A DNA stretch of 64,000 nucleotides from Symbiodinium natans (lineage: Eukaryota; Sar; Dinophyceae; Suessiales; Symbiodiniaceae). The stretch is from the NCBI GenBank assembly GCA_905221605.1, contig CAJNDS010000153.1, positions 78,501-142,500 of the forward strand, in the 5' to 3' direction. The notes beneath the pieces are model-generated. The model was not told the origin of the DNA. It did not search any database and saw only the letters and a program-made list of their open reading frames with translations. This document shows positions 28,690 to 39,745 of the stretch, piece after piece. How positions within the stretch are numbered: position 1 is the first letter of the stretch; the number at the start of each line of letters is the position of its first letter. Made by a program: the position numbers and the translations under genes.

Positions 28690-31361
28690 AACCGAACTCC
28701 CAAGCGCACAGAACGCCATCGGCCCATCCTCATTGGGCTGTAGTCCCCATCAAGGGCATACGGAGGGGAGGGGGTAGGACTGCAGTCCCAGGGTTTGTAT
28801 GTGAGAAGTCCCCGAAAGCACACTTTAGGCACACACTGCCATTGCTAAACCGCTCTTGCTCTCTCTTGGTGTGCGAAGGGCTCCATGCTCCTAGTTTGGA
28901 TAAAATATGCCGGCCCTTAAGTAATCCCAACATTTCCTGCCAGGTAGAAATGTCCATGTACGATTGGTTTGGTCCTCATGCCCCGGCCTAAGCCACAGGT
29001 GCGTGCAGGGTAGCAGGTTACGGTTCCAGGGCCTTGCTTTTGAGGTGTTGAAGACCAGGCTTTGGCTTTCTGATGGGTCTGAACTATGATGCGATCCCAC
29101 GATGCGGGTTTGACCGGACCGGTCGTGTGCGCAACACGTTGTATGCGTCCACACTCCGTGTTCTCGACCTCCCGACTTCGCAGCCATGCTACACCCTCCC
29201 CCATAAATCTTACAACCAGAAGCCCTAAACTACACCCGATAGGTCTCGGGTGTCTTGACGTGGGATTTGGAAAGACCCAGCTGGGTTTTTGGCGCGCAGG
29301 GTTTTCCACAAGTGTGGACACACTATTCAAGGAGGGTTCAAGTTCTATACAGGTACAGGAGGCCTCGGTCGCCACGGGTGCGCAGCTCGCACTCGCCCAA
29401 GCGCTGGCTCGCCTTTTGCCGCAGTCGAAGCACGTGATCACGCCCTTTGAGCCCAAGTCCACTCTCCGAAAATTTGCCACTTGGACCTGCTTTCCATCGC
29501 TTGCTCTTGGACGAGTTCGCGACTTGCCCTTTGCATTGTGATCGTACTCCTGCCGCTTAGTGCCGTGCAGAACTGTCGTTGCTTCGGCAAACCATGCCGT
29601 CGCCACAGCTCCGTGTGCATGCTCCTCGGGAAGTGCAGAGCGGTCTTTGCTTTATTGCCTTGGAGTACAGTGAGTTACACTTGCTGGTCTTCGACTGTTT
29701 GGGGTCTAGACTGCCTTCTCGTGCTTGGGATGGGTGCTTGCGTCACACTTTGGCGGTGCTGTTGGCGAGGCGATTTCCTACGATAGCTTGAGATGGCTTC
29801 TGTCAGGGAGACAATTTCACTCAACCGCAACACAGCACAAGATACGCGAACGAGATGATGTTTAAGGTTGAAGACTTGACATAGCATTCGACTGCTGGGA
29901 TGCTTGAGCTCCAAATGACCCCAAAATTCACTCATCCCATCAACAAAAAACTTCAAACAAACCATATTGTGCCAATATACTGGTAGTGCCCGAACCTTAA
30001 ACGAAGAGCTTTTGGATGACAGAGCACTTTGGATTTCTATCCTTGGGCAAACCAGCAGAGACGTTTGACTAAGTTTACATGACTGTACTCTGAGCAGTTC
30101 TTCACAACATGTTGGAGAATATGGGAGACGCAAAAAGGGGACAGCCTGGCCCTCAAGTGCTGTCAATAGACAGGACAGGCTGGGCTGGGCAAGCTCGTCT
30201 TGACAGTGGATATGGGGTGTTTGGGGTGTCGTGAAAAAGTTGTTGTCAAATTGTTGTCGCTGCCCTCCCCCTCGTCTGAGGCGGGTGCTGGTCATAGCCC
30301 TACACCTGCTCAGTCCCAGGGCATATTGTCTTGCGGAATGCTTGTGTGGGCTCGGATGAATGGAACTTTTTCCATCCCCCCTTTATCCAAGAAATGTGGT
30401 GACTGAGTGGGGACTTGGGCAAGAAAGGTGCCACACGGGTCGCGTTCATGCATCCAGTATCCGCAGAAGGACCTGCGGAGAAGCGTGCCAATCAACACGC
30501 GGCCGAGCACAGCCCATTGAAGAGCTCTTGTCGCAAGAACTTCGGCGATGATGGCATGCTGTCCTGCCCTTATGCCGGCTTTGCGGAACACGGGGGGATC
30601 GGCGCCGTAGGCAAGGCTTCCTGCACGGCCCACTGCGTGCAGCTAGTGGCTTACTCACTCACTCATGCCGTATATGGACGTAAATGATCGTGCCAAAACG
30701 CACCCCACCCTGCGCCGCCTCCGCTTCCTTCTTGTCGCACTGCTGCAGCGAAAGTATGGCATGGAGTGTAGCACTTCGAACGTGCTTTCCACGCCCTCCC
30801 CACCACGTTCCCCCCCTCCCCCCTTCCCCCCCATTCCCAAACCCACAAGGGTCCGTAAGCTTAAGTTTAGTACTTTTTATAGCGGAGTCCGATGAGCACT
30901 AGATTTGAGCCGTTCCCAGGTGGGCCCAATGGCTTCGGTGGCCACGTATCGGAGCGCCCCGTCGGGGGCCGAGACTTGACAAGAGAAGCCCAGGCAGAAG
31001 CCTCCACAATTCCAGGGCTGAAGCTTGGAAAGTAAGCGGGTTCAGTCGAGCTGGGTGTTTTCAGGACTTCAGGGGCTTTCTCAGCTTGGCTTTCGGATTT
31101 CATGTCTGGGGTTGTGCTGGTGCGCGCCGTGCGCACACCCACTCAGGGTGTGCGGTTTGAGGATCATGTTGTTTGCTGGATTCCATTTCATCTGGTGGTG
31201 AAGCTTGGTGCCCTTCTCGGATGGCACCGTGGTTTGTTGTGAGACGTAGCGATGAGGCGCTATAGAATTAACCTGGCAGTGTGTCCCGAGTTCAGAGTTT
31301 TGGCTGCAGTGCCCTTCCTGCTGACCTCTCAGACGCCCTCCTGACTCCTGAGACCATCATC
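28690..31361. other. Repeat-free stretch with long overlapping ORFs, no gene assigned
   Basis: The longest uninterrupted ORFs of the window lie here (229 codons at 28917-29606 minus, 206 at 29675-30295 minus, 151 at 29086-29541 plus), but they overlap each other on both strands and show no motif, signal or composition typical of a protein family. This is probably GC-rich intergenic or intronic DNA; a real long exon cannot be excluded. Confidence 0.4.
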
Positions 31362-31433
31362 CTAAACCCTAAACCCTAAACCCTAAACCCTAAACCCTAA
31401 ACCCTAAACCCTAAACCCTAAACCCTAAACCCT
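31362..31433. repeat. Interstitial telomeric array, C strand
   Basis: Ten CCCTAAA units. Confidence 0.95.
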
Positions 31434-31563
31434 CAGAAAACCTCAGGCCGAAGGGCATGACGAACCCCCCGCAGAACCCGAAGGCCTTGGGTGCCAAGAG
31501 CTGTCCCATCCACTGTGAATCCACTGCCCACTGTTCAGTCGGTCAGGGTTCCCTGGTTCGGAC
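31434..31563 (+). CDS. Probable exon, unidentified protein
   Basis: Open across the entire interval between C- and G-strand arrays: PKGMTNPPQNPKALGAKSCP, then IHCESTAHCSVGQGSLVRT, with the stop supplied by the repeat. Three Cys and several Pro/Lys. No family recognised. Confidence 0.4.
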
Positions 31564-31632
31564 GGTTTAGGGTTTAGGGTTTAGGGTTTAGGGTTTAGGG
31601 TTTAGGGTTTAGGGTTTAGGGTTTAGGGTTTG
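31564..31632. repeat. Interstitial telomeric array, G strand
   Basis: Ten TTTAGGG units. Confidence 0.95.
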
Positions 31633-31855
31633 AGAGGATCTCTCTATTGCTTTCTAGGTACCGTCACGGTGTGTGATGATGCTTCATGCATGATGAGCTA
31701 GGCTCAGCCCGAAAATCTTGGCCGTACGCAGAACAGGACACTGCTTGCTTTCCAGTTCGCGGCTGGAGAGATTTGTATATAGCATATAATGCATGATATG
31801 TATGCAATATAGAATATGTAGTACGTTAATAATATACTATATATTAAAACCACAG

Positions 31856-32004
31856 TTCGGGCCTACAGCGTGAATCTCAAAGCCGGCAAAATTCGAAGCC
31901 AATTCCAGATAGCCTTGGATCGCCAGGTTCGGGATCAACTCATCCAGGAGTTGGAGGAGTATGGCGTGGCCTTAGAGGCACCCCTACTAGCCCCCAAATT
32001 CTAA
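31856..32004 (+). CDS. Probable exon, unidentified helical protein
   Basis: After an AT-rich stretch and CACAG the frame reads VRAYSVNLKAGKIRSQFQIA, then LDRQVRDQLIQELEEYGVAL, then EAPLLAPKF and TAA. The middle is a charged amphipathic helix. It is either a terminal exon or ends at GAG|GCACCC (GC donor). No family is recognised, but this is the most protein-like unassigned segment in this part. Confidence 0.5.
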
Positions 32005-32022
32005 GCCCTAAGCATCCCTCAA

Positions 32023-32072
32023 CCAAACCCTAAACCCTAAACCCTAAGCCCTAAGCCCTAAGCCCTAAGCCC
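32023..32072. repeat. Interstitial telomeric array, C strand, CCCTAAG variant
   Basis: Two CCCTAAA units, then a homogenised run of CCCTAAG. Confidence 0.9.
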
Positions 32073-32379
32073 TTGGCAGTCCCAGGCTTGCAAGGGGTTG
32101 CACTGCCTTGGTGCAGAGAGTGCTCGCATTGCGCGATGGAGCGCAGGGGTTTGAGATTAAGGAGTTTATAGAGTCAGTAGAGTCAGTAGAGTCATAATAT
32201 AGGGTTTAGGGATGTAGTGTTTAGGCTGATCAGATGTGAGCCCTCTCCTCGCAAAATCACTTGTCGGGGAAGTGCCAGGGTAATGCAACGACGAAACTGT
32301 AGCCGGTGGAGAAGACACGCAGGTGAAGAAGGTTACAGCACTAGCCATTGAATGCGTTCAACAGACACTGTGCTACTAC

Positions 32380-32470
32380 ATCCTCCTTTGGAATTATTGT
32401 TTTTGGTCATATAAAACCCAAGAGGATATTAAACACATTATTCTTGTTAAGGTTCCAAGGGGAGTGTAGG
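32380..32470 (+). mobile_element. Family F element, copy 2
   Basis: CTCCTTTGGAATTATTG, CATATAAAACCCAAGAGGATATTAAA, TATTCTTGTTAAGGTTCCAAGGGGAG. Same order as 41109-41193; the ends CTCC(TT).GGAA / TTCCAAGGGGAG are inverted. A GCTATGCTCTTGCAAATGTC unit is duplicated in tandem just to its right (about 32470-32510). Confidence 0.65.
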
Positions 32471-32647
32471 CTATGCTCTTGCAAATGTCGCTATGCTCTT
32501 GCAAATGTCGAAGCAGAGTGCTGGACACTCTGGCGACTTTTGGCGATGCCCGGTTCACGACTCCCGACCCACCCTGCATCACCCTATACAGCCTGAGATG
32601 TAACTTAAGCCCTAAATCCTGCCTCTTCTACAAGAATGGCAGTAAAC

Positions 32648-32672
32648 CCTGAACCCTAAACCCTAAACCCTG
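32648..32672. repeat. Short interstitial telomeric block, C strand
   Basis: Three units ending CCCTGCAG, which may act as acceptor for a following exon. Confidence 0.8.
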
Positions 32673-32678
32673 CAGCTG

Positions 32679-32766
32679 AAATCCTTCCGAGATGGAGTCC
32701 TGGCCGCCGCCGGCTCCAGACCTCAAATCGGGCCACGCGCTCGGAGAGCTCGGAGCAGAGAAGGAT
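32679..32766 (+). CDS. Exon-like segment, frame uncertain
   Basis: After CTGCAG one frame reads LKSFRDGVLAAAGSRPQIGP and another, with better third-position GC, reads MESWPPPAPDLKSGHALGEL. The family A element starts immediately at its right edge. No family recognised. Confidence 0.3.
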
Positions 32767-32928
32767 GTGGGGGTTTCCGAACGTAGCTTATTGGGGTCCC
32801 TAGGAAGGGTTTAGGGTTTAGGAATGTTAGGGGAACCTGATTGGGATCCTCATCATAAGGGAATCCATCCTACTTTTTGGGGATCTAAATGAGGGGTCCC
32901 TTGTTTTGGTAAACCCCCAGGTTAGGCA
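32767..32928 (+). mobile_element. Family A element, copy 5, interrupted by telomeric sequence
   Basis: The ends GGGGGTTTCCGAA and TTTTGGTAAACCCCC are intact. Inside, after TTATTGGGGTCCCTAGGAA, the sequence changes to GGGTTTAGGGTTTAGG (32807-32822) and then resumes with an element-like block (ATTGGGATCCTCATCATAAG, GGGGATCTAAATGAGGGGTCC). It is longer than other copies (162 bp against about 95). Confidence 0.75.
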
Positions 32929-34268
32929 TTTTTGGGCTGCTGACTGTGAGGATCTGCGAGGATTGTGTAGGGCATCGATGTTGGCAAGACTTCGCGCGCG
33001 GAATCGTTGTTTGGCTTTCTAGTAGCCACCTGGTAGTTGCGGTGGTTAAAATGTCCCGGGTTTCCACCTCATTCTGCTGACCCTTCCGATTCATTCCCTT
33101 CCGTTCTCTTCAAGTGTCCCATCGCTCTAGCACGGCTTTGACACGTGAGCAGCCCCCACACCGCGCACAGCCAGCTGCGCACTGCCACACACTGCCACAG
33201 CTTGGGCCACCGATCGCTGCTGCCCAAAGTAGCCCCCCGCCCTGGAGTGTGCGATTGTCCGCGGCCAAAGCGCTTGTGAAGGCGCTATCGTAGCCCTACC
33301 TTCTGACGAGCTGCTGTTTCGCGGCTTGCTGTGACCTTGCAGTTTCTTGTCTTTCCTCGGGTTGTAGGCAGTCCAATGGCGCCCGAACCTTTCTCGACTG
33401 GCGAAGTCCGCGACCTCAACAACCCAGCCGATGCCAGATGCACGTCGCTGATGTGTGGCAGTACACCAGGCAGCGTCGCGGCGATGCTGTCGCACCCAAA
33501 CCTCTGAGCCCATTGTGCGCTTCTTCGGCCCAGACGCGTCGTCCTGCCAGCCACATTCTTCTGCCTACCGTTTGCGTAGTGACGACGAGTGAGGCATACC
33601 TTTTGCACTGCAGGTCGAGGTCGAGCAGGTGACTGAAATGGTTCTTAAGACCTGTTTGGTGTGGCCTCGTGTTATTCTGAGCGTGAATCCCGCACTGCCT
33701 TCACTCTGAACTACTTACACACACACACACACACACTGACTGTGTGACTGATACTGACTGCAGCCAATAAGTCCGCGAGTAGCTTGTGGCTCCATGTTCT
33801 CGGTGATAGCGCTGCGGGCGGTTTACCTTCAGCCCTGACCACTTAAACACATGAATTGTTATACAGGTCTCAGGCCCAATGATATTTTCCTAGCGCCCTT
33901 TCTGCAACCCATTTCAAGACCCTGACCGATGAAGCCCTGGTGCAAGGCTTTGTCTTCGGCCGGCCGAGTGAGCCCCCAAACTGTCGCAATCCTGGTGCCA
34001 AATTGGCACAAGGCCCCGCGCTGCATCACACTGTGCTTGCGCAGTGCCATGGTTTGAACTTCGGTTCTAGTTTTTGCAAGAACTTCCAGGATGCAAAGCT
34101 TAAATGATGCCGATTCATGGGGATGTGGGGTATTTTGACAATGTGGTCTGAGTCAGAGTTAGGGACTTTTCGGCGTGCGTTCCAATCATAGCCGCGTGTG
34201 AAGCGTGCAGTGGGCCTGCGAGTCTAATCCCGAGTACCGAAGCGAACCAGATCCTGAGCACTTCACAA
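32929..34268. other. No recognisable gene
   Basis: Overlapping ORFs without motifs. A short CA microsatellite lies at 33716-33736. Confidence 0.5.
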
Positions 34269-34324
34269 TACCCTAAACCCTAAACCCTAAACCCAAAAAA
34301 ACCTAAACCCTAAACCCCTAAACT
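34269..34324. repeat. Interstitial telomeric array, C strand, interrupted
   Basis: CCCTAAA units broken by an A run. Confidence 0.9.
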
Positions 34325-35455
34325 TCAGAGGTGCCCGGATAGCTCCTCGGTCGAGCATCTGTTCTTGCCGGAGTCCACATTAAACCTCATGATCCACCCT
34401 CCGCCAGATCTGGCAAGAAAGCACCTGAGCTGGCTGCGCCAGATGCCCGGTGTGCTTGTCAGTCTTGTCAAGTCGCCAAAGCTGGACCTAGAGATACTGA
34501 TGTCTTGAGAATTCTTGCAATCGATGGAATCCGGCCGTTCCGGGATCCGTTCGGAGCCACGGGGAAAAACAAAGCTCGGATTGGACACCCTCTTGAAACT
34601 TAAGCCCAAACTCAAAACTATGGCTGCTACAGTAGCCGCTCCAAAGCCGACCAGTGCTCACTCCGAGATGAGGTCCGAGGTGTGCAAGATATCTCCGAGT
34701 ACTTCTAGACACTGCGCAGAGTTAGGGCCACATACTGCAATCAGAGTTTGCAGCGTGTTCCGCCAGAGCAGGTTTCAGAGGGAATTTAGGGGGGGAGAGA
34801 GTTAGGCTTTCTCAGCTCCGAAAGGTGGGCTCACGCATGCCATAAAATGCCATCTGCACAGTTTCCGTTCCTTTGACAGCCGAGGTGATGGCGACACGAA
34901 GCTCCTAGCGTCAGGTCCCTACTTTCCAGTGGGTCCGGAAAGGCAATGGGAAAGGCCTTGAACCCAAACTCACGCAACATCCAAAGCCACACGACCCAAC
35001 TCGGAACTTGAAACCCTATAGTCGTCCCTGTCTACGAGCTCAATCCTAGCAGACACCCCAAAATGTGTCAAGTTCATCCCGAAGCTCAACTTGAGGAGAT
35101 GTAAGCTGATGAGTCCTGCAGGTCAGGGGGGACTGCGAAACGGAGTCCTGTTTTCGGCGCCTGTTTTCGGGGCCCTGTCAAGGGCTGTGCGCGGACGGGC
35201 CGCCGTGCTGGGCGCTAGCTTTCGCTGCGTCCCCTGCAAGCTTATTCTAAGTTTGAGCCTGCGGCAGACGCGCGCTGAAATCTCTGGCTGCAGGCAGCGG
35301 TGCAATATGAATCTATGTCCTGAAGTTACTCAAGCGACTGCTTTAACTTTGCGTAGGGTTGTCTTACTGCCGATCCTCATTGCCCAAAGACTCAAAGCAA
35401 CACCCATAAACCTTCCCACCCAAGAAACATCCTAAGCCCGAAGCTCTATAGAATA

Positions 35456-35548
35456 TGGGGGTTTCCGAAACTAGGGGTACCTTGTAGGGGCTCTTATTAC
35501 AAGGGAATCCTACTTTTCGAGGGGTACCTTGTTTTCGTAAACCCCCCA
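35456..35548 (+). mobile_element. Inverted-repeat element, family A copy 6
   Basis: GGGGGTTTCCGAAACTAGGGG, TACCTTGTAGGGGCTC, AAGGGAATCCTACTTTTCG and TTTTCGTAAACCCCCC. This is the short full-length form, with the ends in inverted orientation. Confidence 0.75.
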
Positions 35549-35578
35549 GATCCTGAACCAAGGAACCAAACCCACAAC

Positions 35579-35720
35579 CCCAAACCCTAAGCCCTAAACC
35601 CCAAACCCCAAAACCCCAAACCCTAAACCCTAAACCCTAAACCCTAAACCCTAAACCCTAAACCCCAAACCCCAAACCCCAAACCCCAAACCCCAAACCC
35701 CAAACCCCAAACCCCAAACC
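35579..35720. repeat. Interstitial telomeric array, C strand, with CCCCAAA block
   Basis: CCCTAAA units flanked by long homogenised runs of CCCCAAA. Confidence 0.95.
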
Positions 35721-35723
35721 TGA

Positions 35724-35833
35724 ACCTTCTGGGATGCCAAGGAACCGCGGTCGCCCACCGGAGCCACCGACGCGGCCGCAGAGTACCGGCAGCCCCCGAG
35801 CCGCCAGAAGAAGGGACCACCTTCCCGGTTTGG
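35724..35833 (+). CDS. Probable exon, unidentified protein
   Basis: Open from the C-strand to the G-strand array: TFWDAKEPRSPTGATDAAAE, then YRQPPSRQKKGPPSRFGG, with strongly GC-biased third positions. Pro/Lys/Arg-rich and probably disordered. The same TFW start occurs at 62175. The alternative frame (MPRNRGRPPEPPTRP) has poorer codon bias. Confidence 0.45.
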
Positions 35834-35835
35834 AG

Positions 35836-36082
35836 GGTTTAGGGTTTAGTTTAGGGTTTAGGGTTTAGGGTTTAGGGTTTAGGGTTTAGGGTTTAGGGTT
35901 TAGGGTTTAGGGTTTAGGGTTTAGGGTTTAGGGTTAGGTTTAGGGTTTAGGGTTTAGGGTTTAGGGTTTAGGGTTTAGGGTTTAGGGTTTAGGGTTTAGG
36001 GTTTAGGGTTTAGGGTTTAGGGTTTAGGGTTTAGGGTTTAGGGTTTAGGGTTTAGGGTTTAGGGTTTAGGCTTAGAGGGTTC
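35836..36082. repeat. Interstitial telomeric array, G strand, about 245 bp
   Basis: About 34 TTTAGGG units with only two indel variants; one of the two longest arrays in the window. Confidence 0.97.
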
Positions 36083-36296
36083 CGGATTTGAGTGTTTAGG
36101 TGTTAAGTTCATGGAAGCTGGGCTTGAGGGCTAGCAGTCGCCGGCACCGATGAAGTATTCAACTCATTGGATTCCACCCCCAAAGTGAATAGAATTAGAT
36201 AAATTGAATTAGATAAATAGAATTAGATAAACACACGTAAAGAATTGAAATCCTGGGAGGAGGGCCTCACACTCCTCCCCCACCCCCACTCAGTGA

Positions 36297-36785
36297 AATC
36301 GCAAGCATTGTGTCCCCAAGCTGTTTTTTTTGCAGAGTTTCTATTCCAAGAGAACAATCGCAAGCACCACGAGGCTAGGTTCCGAAAATAATTTCCAAAT
36401 AACAATCGCAAGCACCGTGACCTGAAGATCTGGAGCACTATGTATAGCTTCCAAAAAAGAAAGTCGCAAGCACCGCGTCCCTAAGCTTTCTTTTGTATCT
36501 CTCTTCCTAAAAACGAATCGCAAGCACCACGTCCCTAAGATTTGGAACAACATATCTTCCCAAGAAAGGAAATCGCAAGCACCGTGTCCCTAATTTTTCT
36601 GTAGAATTTCTCTTCCAAAATATATTCGCCGCATCCCTGGTTGTAAACGGAACAGAATTGCTTCTTCTAGAGGAAGAAATCGCAGGCACCGCGCCCCTAC
36701 GATTACGAGCAATATATCTTCCAAAGAGAAGACATCGCAAGCACCATGTCCCTAATGTTAAAATAGAGGTTGTCCTGCAGGACAT
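36297..36785. repeat. Nine-unit tandem repeat, about 54-bp period
   Basis: A core of AATCGCAAGCACCGCGTCCC recurs with drift at 36297, 36356, 36414, 36462, 36516, 36571, 36625 (degenerate), 36678 and 36733, spacing 48-59 bp. A second conserved block, close to TCTCTTCCAAAAGAA, sits just before the next core. Because 54 is a multiple of 3, the minus strand reads as an 18-residue periodic peptide around LGTRCLRF, but frameshifts break it. Confidence 0.9.
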
Positions 36786-38228
36786 CGAGGTTTCTCGCGC
36801 AAGATGTAGCCCCCAAAAATGAAATGCCCCCAAAGCATCTCCAGCCTTTTATGTAGAGGGTGTGTGGGGCTCGCGTGACGGGTCCCTGGGGCTGCGGGAT
36901 GTAGGAGTTGGGGTTTGGGTGCCTGCACTCTTTTGGGTTCAGATTGGGTTTATGGGGTTCAGACCCTTCGCCCGTGCAGTCACAAACGGTTATCTTTACT
37001 GCAGAAGCTCGTGGAACTAACGTCATCGAGACCTGCAACCCGGAACTTAGAGCCAGAAGACATCCCCAAGCAGGTACACACCCGAAAACCTGACCGTCCA
37101 ACTCCAGTCGCCTTGATTCCTGAACTGGCAGAGGCCTCGCGGCCAGTGCTGGGCGCGGGAACACCCCCAGTGCTCCACAGCCGCCGAAGCGCGAAGGGGC
37201 AGGGGTGTTAATTTGCAGGAGGGGGGGGGGGGGGGGGGGTCATTGTAAACATAGGGTTGGGGAGACGGGGGAAGGATGTGCGCACAGAGTTGTTCTCTAT
37301 GTTCGGACATTTGGGTTGCAAAGTGTGTGCAAAGTTATGTCACGCCACAGTATATGGTACACACAAAGCCCTCAACCTCAAAGGACTAATCAAAAGTCCT
37401 CTCTTCGACCTCAGACTCAGAATGTGGCACGAGATTCGTGACACAAATTTCCTGGGGTGTCGTGAGGCTTCTCGTCAGGCCTCTGTATTTGCTAAGGTCT
37501 TCCTTCCGAGTCTAATTAAATCTGAAGGAGCAGTGTTTGCAAGTTGGGAAATGAAGTCTGTCTTTCCGTGTTGGAAGCACAAGCAACACTTGTTAAGGTG
37601 TAATTTCAACAGTGTAGGGGTTGTCTTTCCAACAGTTCCCGAAAGCAAACAGATCATCGGTTTTCTCGTGGTTAAAGTTTTCGCTGCGCCTCAGTAACGT
37701 GCACGTGATCATGTTTAAACGAAATTGAAAGCATTTAAGATTTGGCATAACTCTTACAGCAGCTTGCTGGAATCGGAACTTTATTACGTCTTCAAAATTC
37801 TGTAGTCTGTAGCAACTCTAAGGGAAGGGGTGGTCCAAAACGGGGGGAAGTATCTAGGGAACCTTATGCAAGCTTACGAGCGCTCCGGGGTATATGAAAC
37901 ACCCACCTTCCTTCCCCCCCCCCCCCCCTCCCACCCCCACCCCCCCCCCCTCCAGGTTGTGCATATCAGGTTGCCTCCACTTAAAACTCTCTCCGGATGT
38001 AGATGTTGGATGAAACATCGGAGGGGAGGGTATTTGTCTTCGGCAAGCCAGACTCTACATGCTTCAGAGCGATGTCATTTGGGGTCGTCTAGACGTGCTA
38101 GGGGTTGGGGATTCTCGGGCTTGTTCTTCTTCAGCCCCTTCAAGTTCGCAGGCCTAGTCCGACGAAGCTACTCGCTGCTCCTTCAGCGGAGCAGGCACAG
38201 GATGGCACAGGAGAGCTTTATGTTGTTT
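36786..38228. other. No assigned gene
   Basis: Contains a poly-G tract (about 37220-37240), poly-C tracts (37915-37952) and a plus ORF of 146 codons (37257-37697) with ordinary protein-like composition but no motif I recognise. Confidence 0.4.
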
Positions 38229-38262
38229 GGGGTTTAGGGTTTAGGGTTTAGGGTTTAGGGGA
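38229..38262. repeat. Interstitial telomeric array, G strand
   Basis: Four to five units. Confidence 0.9.
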
Positions 38263-38329
38263 CGTCCTTTTAGGCCAACAGGCATTCGGTGACTGGCCTT
38301 TGGACGATGCCCCCTCCTACACCTACCCT
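38263..38329 (+). CDS. Exon-like segment with stop
   Basis: Open directly from the telomeric block: DVLLGQQAFGDWPLDDAPSY, TYP, stop TAG. A second frame is also open. No motif of a known family. Confidence 0.25.
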
Positions 38330-38570
38330 TAGAGCACCGACAACCGGCACCGTGCCGGGCTGTGTAGACCGCACGGATGTTTGACGCCTGGTTCACATTA
38401 TATCGTTGGTTGGAACTGGGATTTCAGTGGGGTTAGGTTCGCTATACAGAGGGGCATTGAGGACTCAGAATTCGGGATGTCAATATACAGCTTAATTAAC
38501 TCACACCAGTTGCTTGGATCTGTTGGTTTGCAAGTTCAGGACTCGAGCATGGAGATGTCTGATGCCGGGT

Positions 38571-38742
38571 TCAACCCTAAACCCTAAACCCTAAACCCTG
38601 AACCCTTTAACGGGGAAGGCTTGGAGCACGTGTCGGCGTTCGATGCAGCAGCGTTGCATACAAACATCTGCAGAGACTAAACCCTAAACCCTAAACCCGA
38701 AACCCTAAACCCTAAACCCTAAACCCTAAACCCTAAACCCTG
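38571..38742. repeat. Two C-strand telomeric arrays around a short segment
   Basis: Arrays at 38571-38606 and 38677-38742. The segment between them is open on the plus strand (FNGEGLEHVSAFDAAALHTN) and could be a micro-exon. Confidence 0.7.
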
Positions 38743-38858
38743 CTGTTTTCGGCTTCGGGAGGAACCCCACCTGGCAACCGGCTCCAAACCCCAGAACCTG
38801 CGAGACCGCATCTCCTGAAGCTGTTTGTTTGAAGCCCGAGCCATTTGTTGAGAATGCG
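38743..38858 (+). CDS. Probable exon, unidentified protein
   Basis: Thirty-nine codons open from the C-strand to the G-strand array: VFGFGRNPTWQPAPNPRTCE, then TASPEAVCLKPEPFVENA, with the stop supplied by the repeat. No family recognised. Confidence 0.4.
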
Positions 38859-38902
38859 GTTTAGGGTTTAGGGTTTAGGGTTTAGGGTTTAGGGTTTAGG
38901 GA
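38859..38902. repeat. Interstitial telomeric array, G strand
   Basis: Six TTTAGGG units. Confidence 0.95.
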
Positions 38903-38949
38903 GGTGGCTAGCAGGTCCGAGCATCTCGATTGGGCTCCATACTTACAGC

Positions 38950-39012
38950 ATATGTTTGGCACCAGGAGCCCCAAAACCTGGAGCTGCATCGAAACACTCC
39001 AAAAGCACTAGG
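38950..39012 (+). CDS. Exon-like segment
   Basis: TTACAG followed by HMFGTRSPKTWSCIETLQKH and TAG, just before the next G-strand array (39013-39063). Low complexity is absent, but the segment is short. Confidence 0.25.
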
Positions 39013-39063
39013 CTTTAGGGTTTAGGGTTTCAGGGTTTAGGGTTTAGGGTTTAGGGTTTAGGG
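39013..39063. repeat. Interstitial telomeric array, G strand
   Basis: Seven units, one with an extra C. Confidence 0.9.
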
Positions 39064-39596
39064 TAAGCCCAAGAACATCACAGCCTCTGGCAGGCGAAGG
39101 GCCGGGGTGCGTCGAAGGCCATGGTTCGACCGGAATTTAGTGCCTCGAGGAACCGGTTTACATTCGATGGATCATTCCACAGCTGCCGATGCATGTAGTA
39201 ATGCCTTGGTCAAAGCCATTCAGAGTCGGCAGTATCACAGAACAAACAGTGAGTTCCGGTGCTCTGCGCAGCCAAGATTGCAGTATCCAGAGTGCAAGGG
39301 CAGACAGTCGCATGGGCGCACTCACTCGAAAGTCGGGTTCTGTGCGGGCACTTGCCCTAAGGGCTCAGGGCTTCAGAACCCCTATCATGGGATGCATCGA
39401 CGCATCAGCATGTCCACATCCTTTGGCTCACAGGATTTTGTTTCGTTTCACACTTGTGCAGTTTGCACGTCCGGAAGAAGAATAGCCATGTCTTTCAGGG
39501 AGGATCCTGTGGACAGGGAGGAGGCCTGGCGTCCGCACGAGTCAAGCTCCTTGGGAAAGTGCCAAACATCCTGAACCTCAATAAGCCAACAACCTG

Positions 39597-39745
39597 AACC
39601 CTAAACCCTAAACCCTAAACCCTAAACCCTAAACCCTAAACCCTAAACCCTAAACCCTAAACCCTAAACCCTAAACCCTAAACCCTAAACCCTAAACCCT
39701 AAACCTAAACCCTAAACCCTAAACCCTAAACCCTAAACCCTAGTC
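39597..39745. repeat. Interstitial telomeric array, C strand, about 150 bp
   Basis: About 21 CCCTAAA units with one deletion variant. Confidence 0.97.

Noticed and set aside
28917-29606. 229-codon ORF on the minus strand, the longest of the window
   Set aside because: Overlapped by a 151-codon ORF on the other strand; no motif, no splice context and no family resemblance. Length alone is not enough in GC-rich DNA.
36297-36785. CRISPR array
   Set aside because: Repeats are degenerate, spacers also share a conserved block, no cas genes, and the genome is eukaryotic.
37257-37697. 146-codon plus-strand ORF with ordinary composition
   Set aside because: No recognised motif or exon borders; could be real but cannot be supported.
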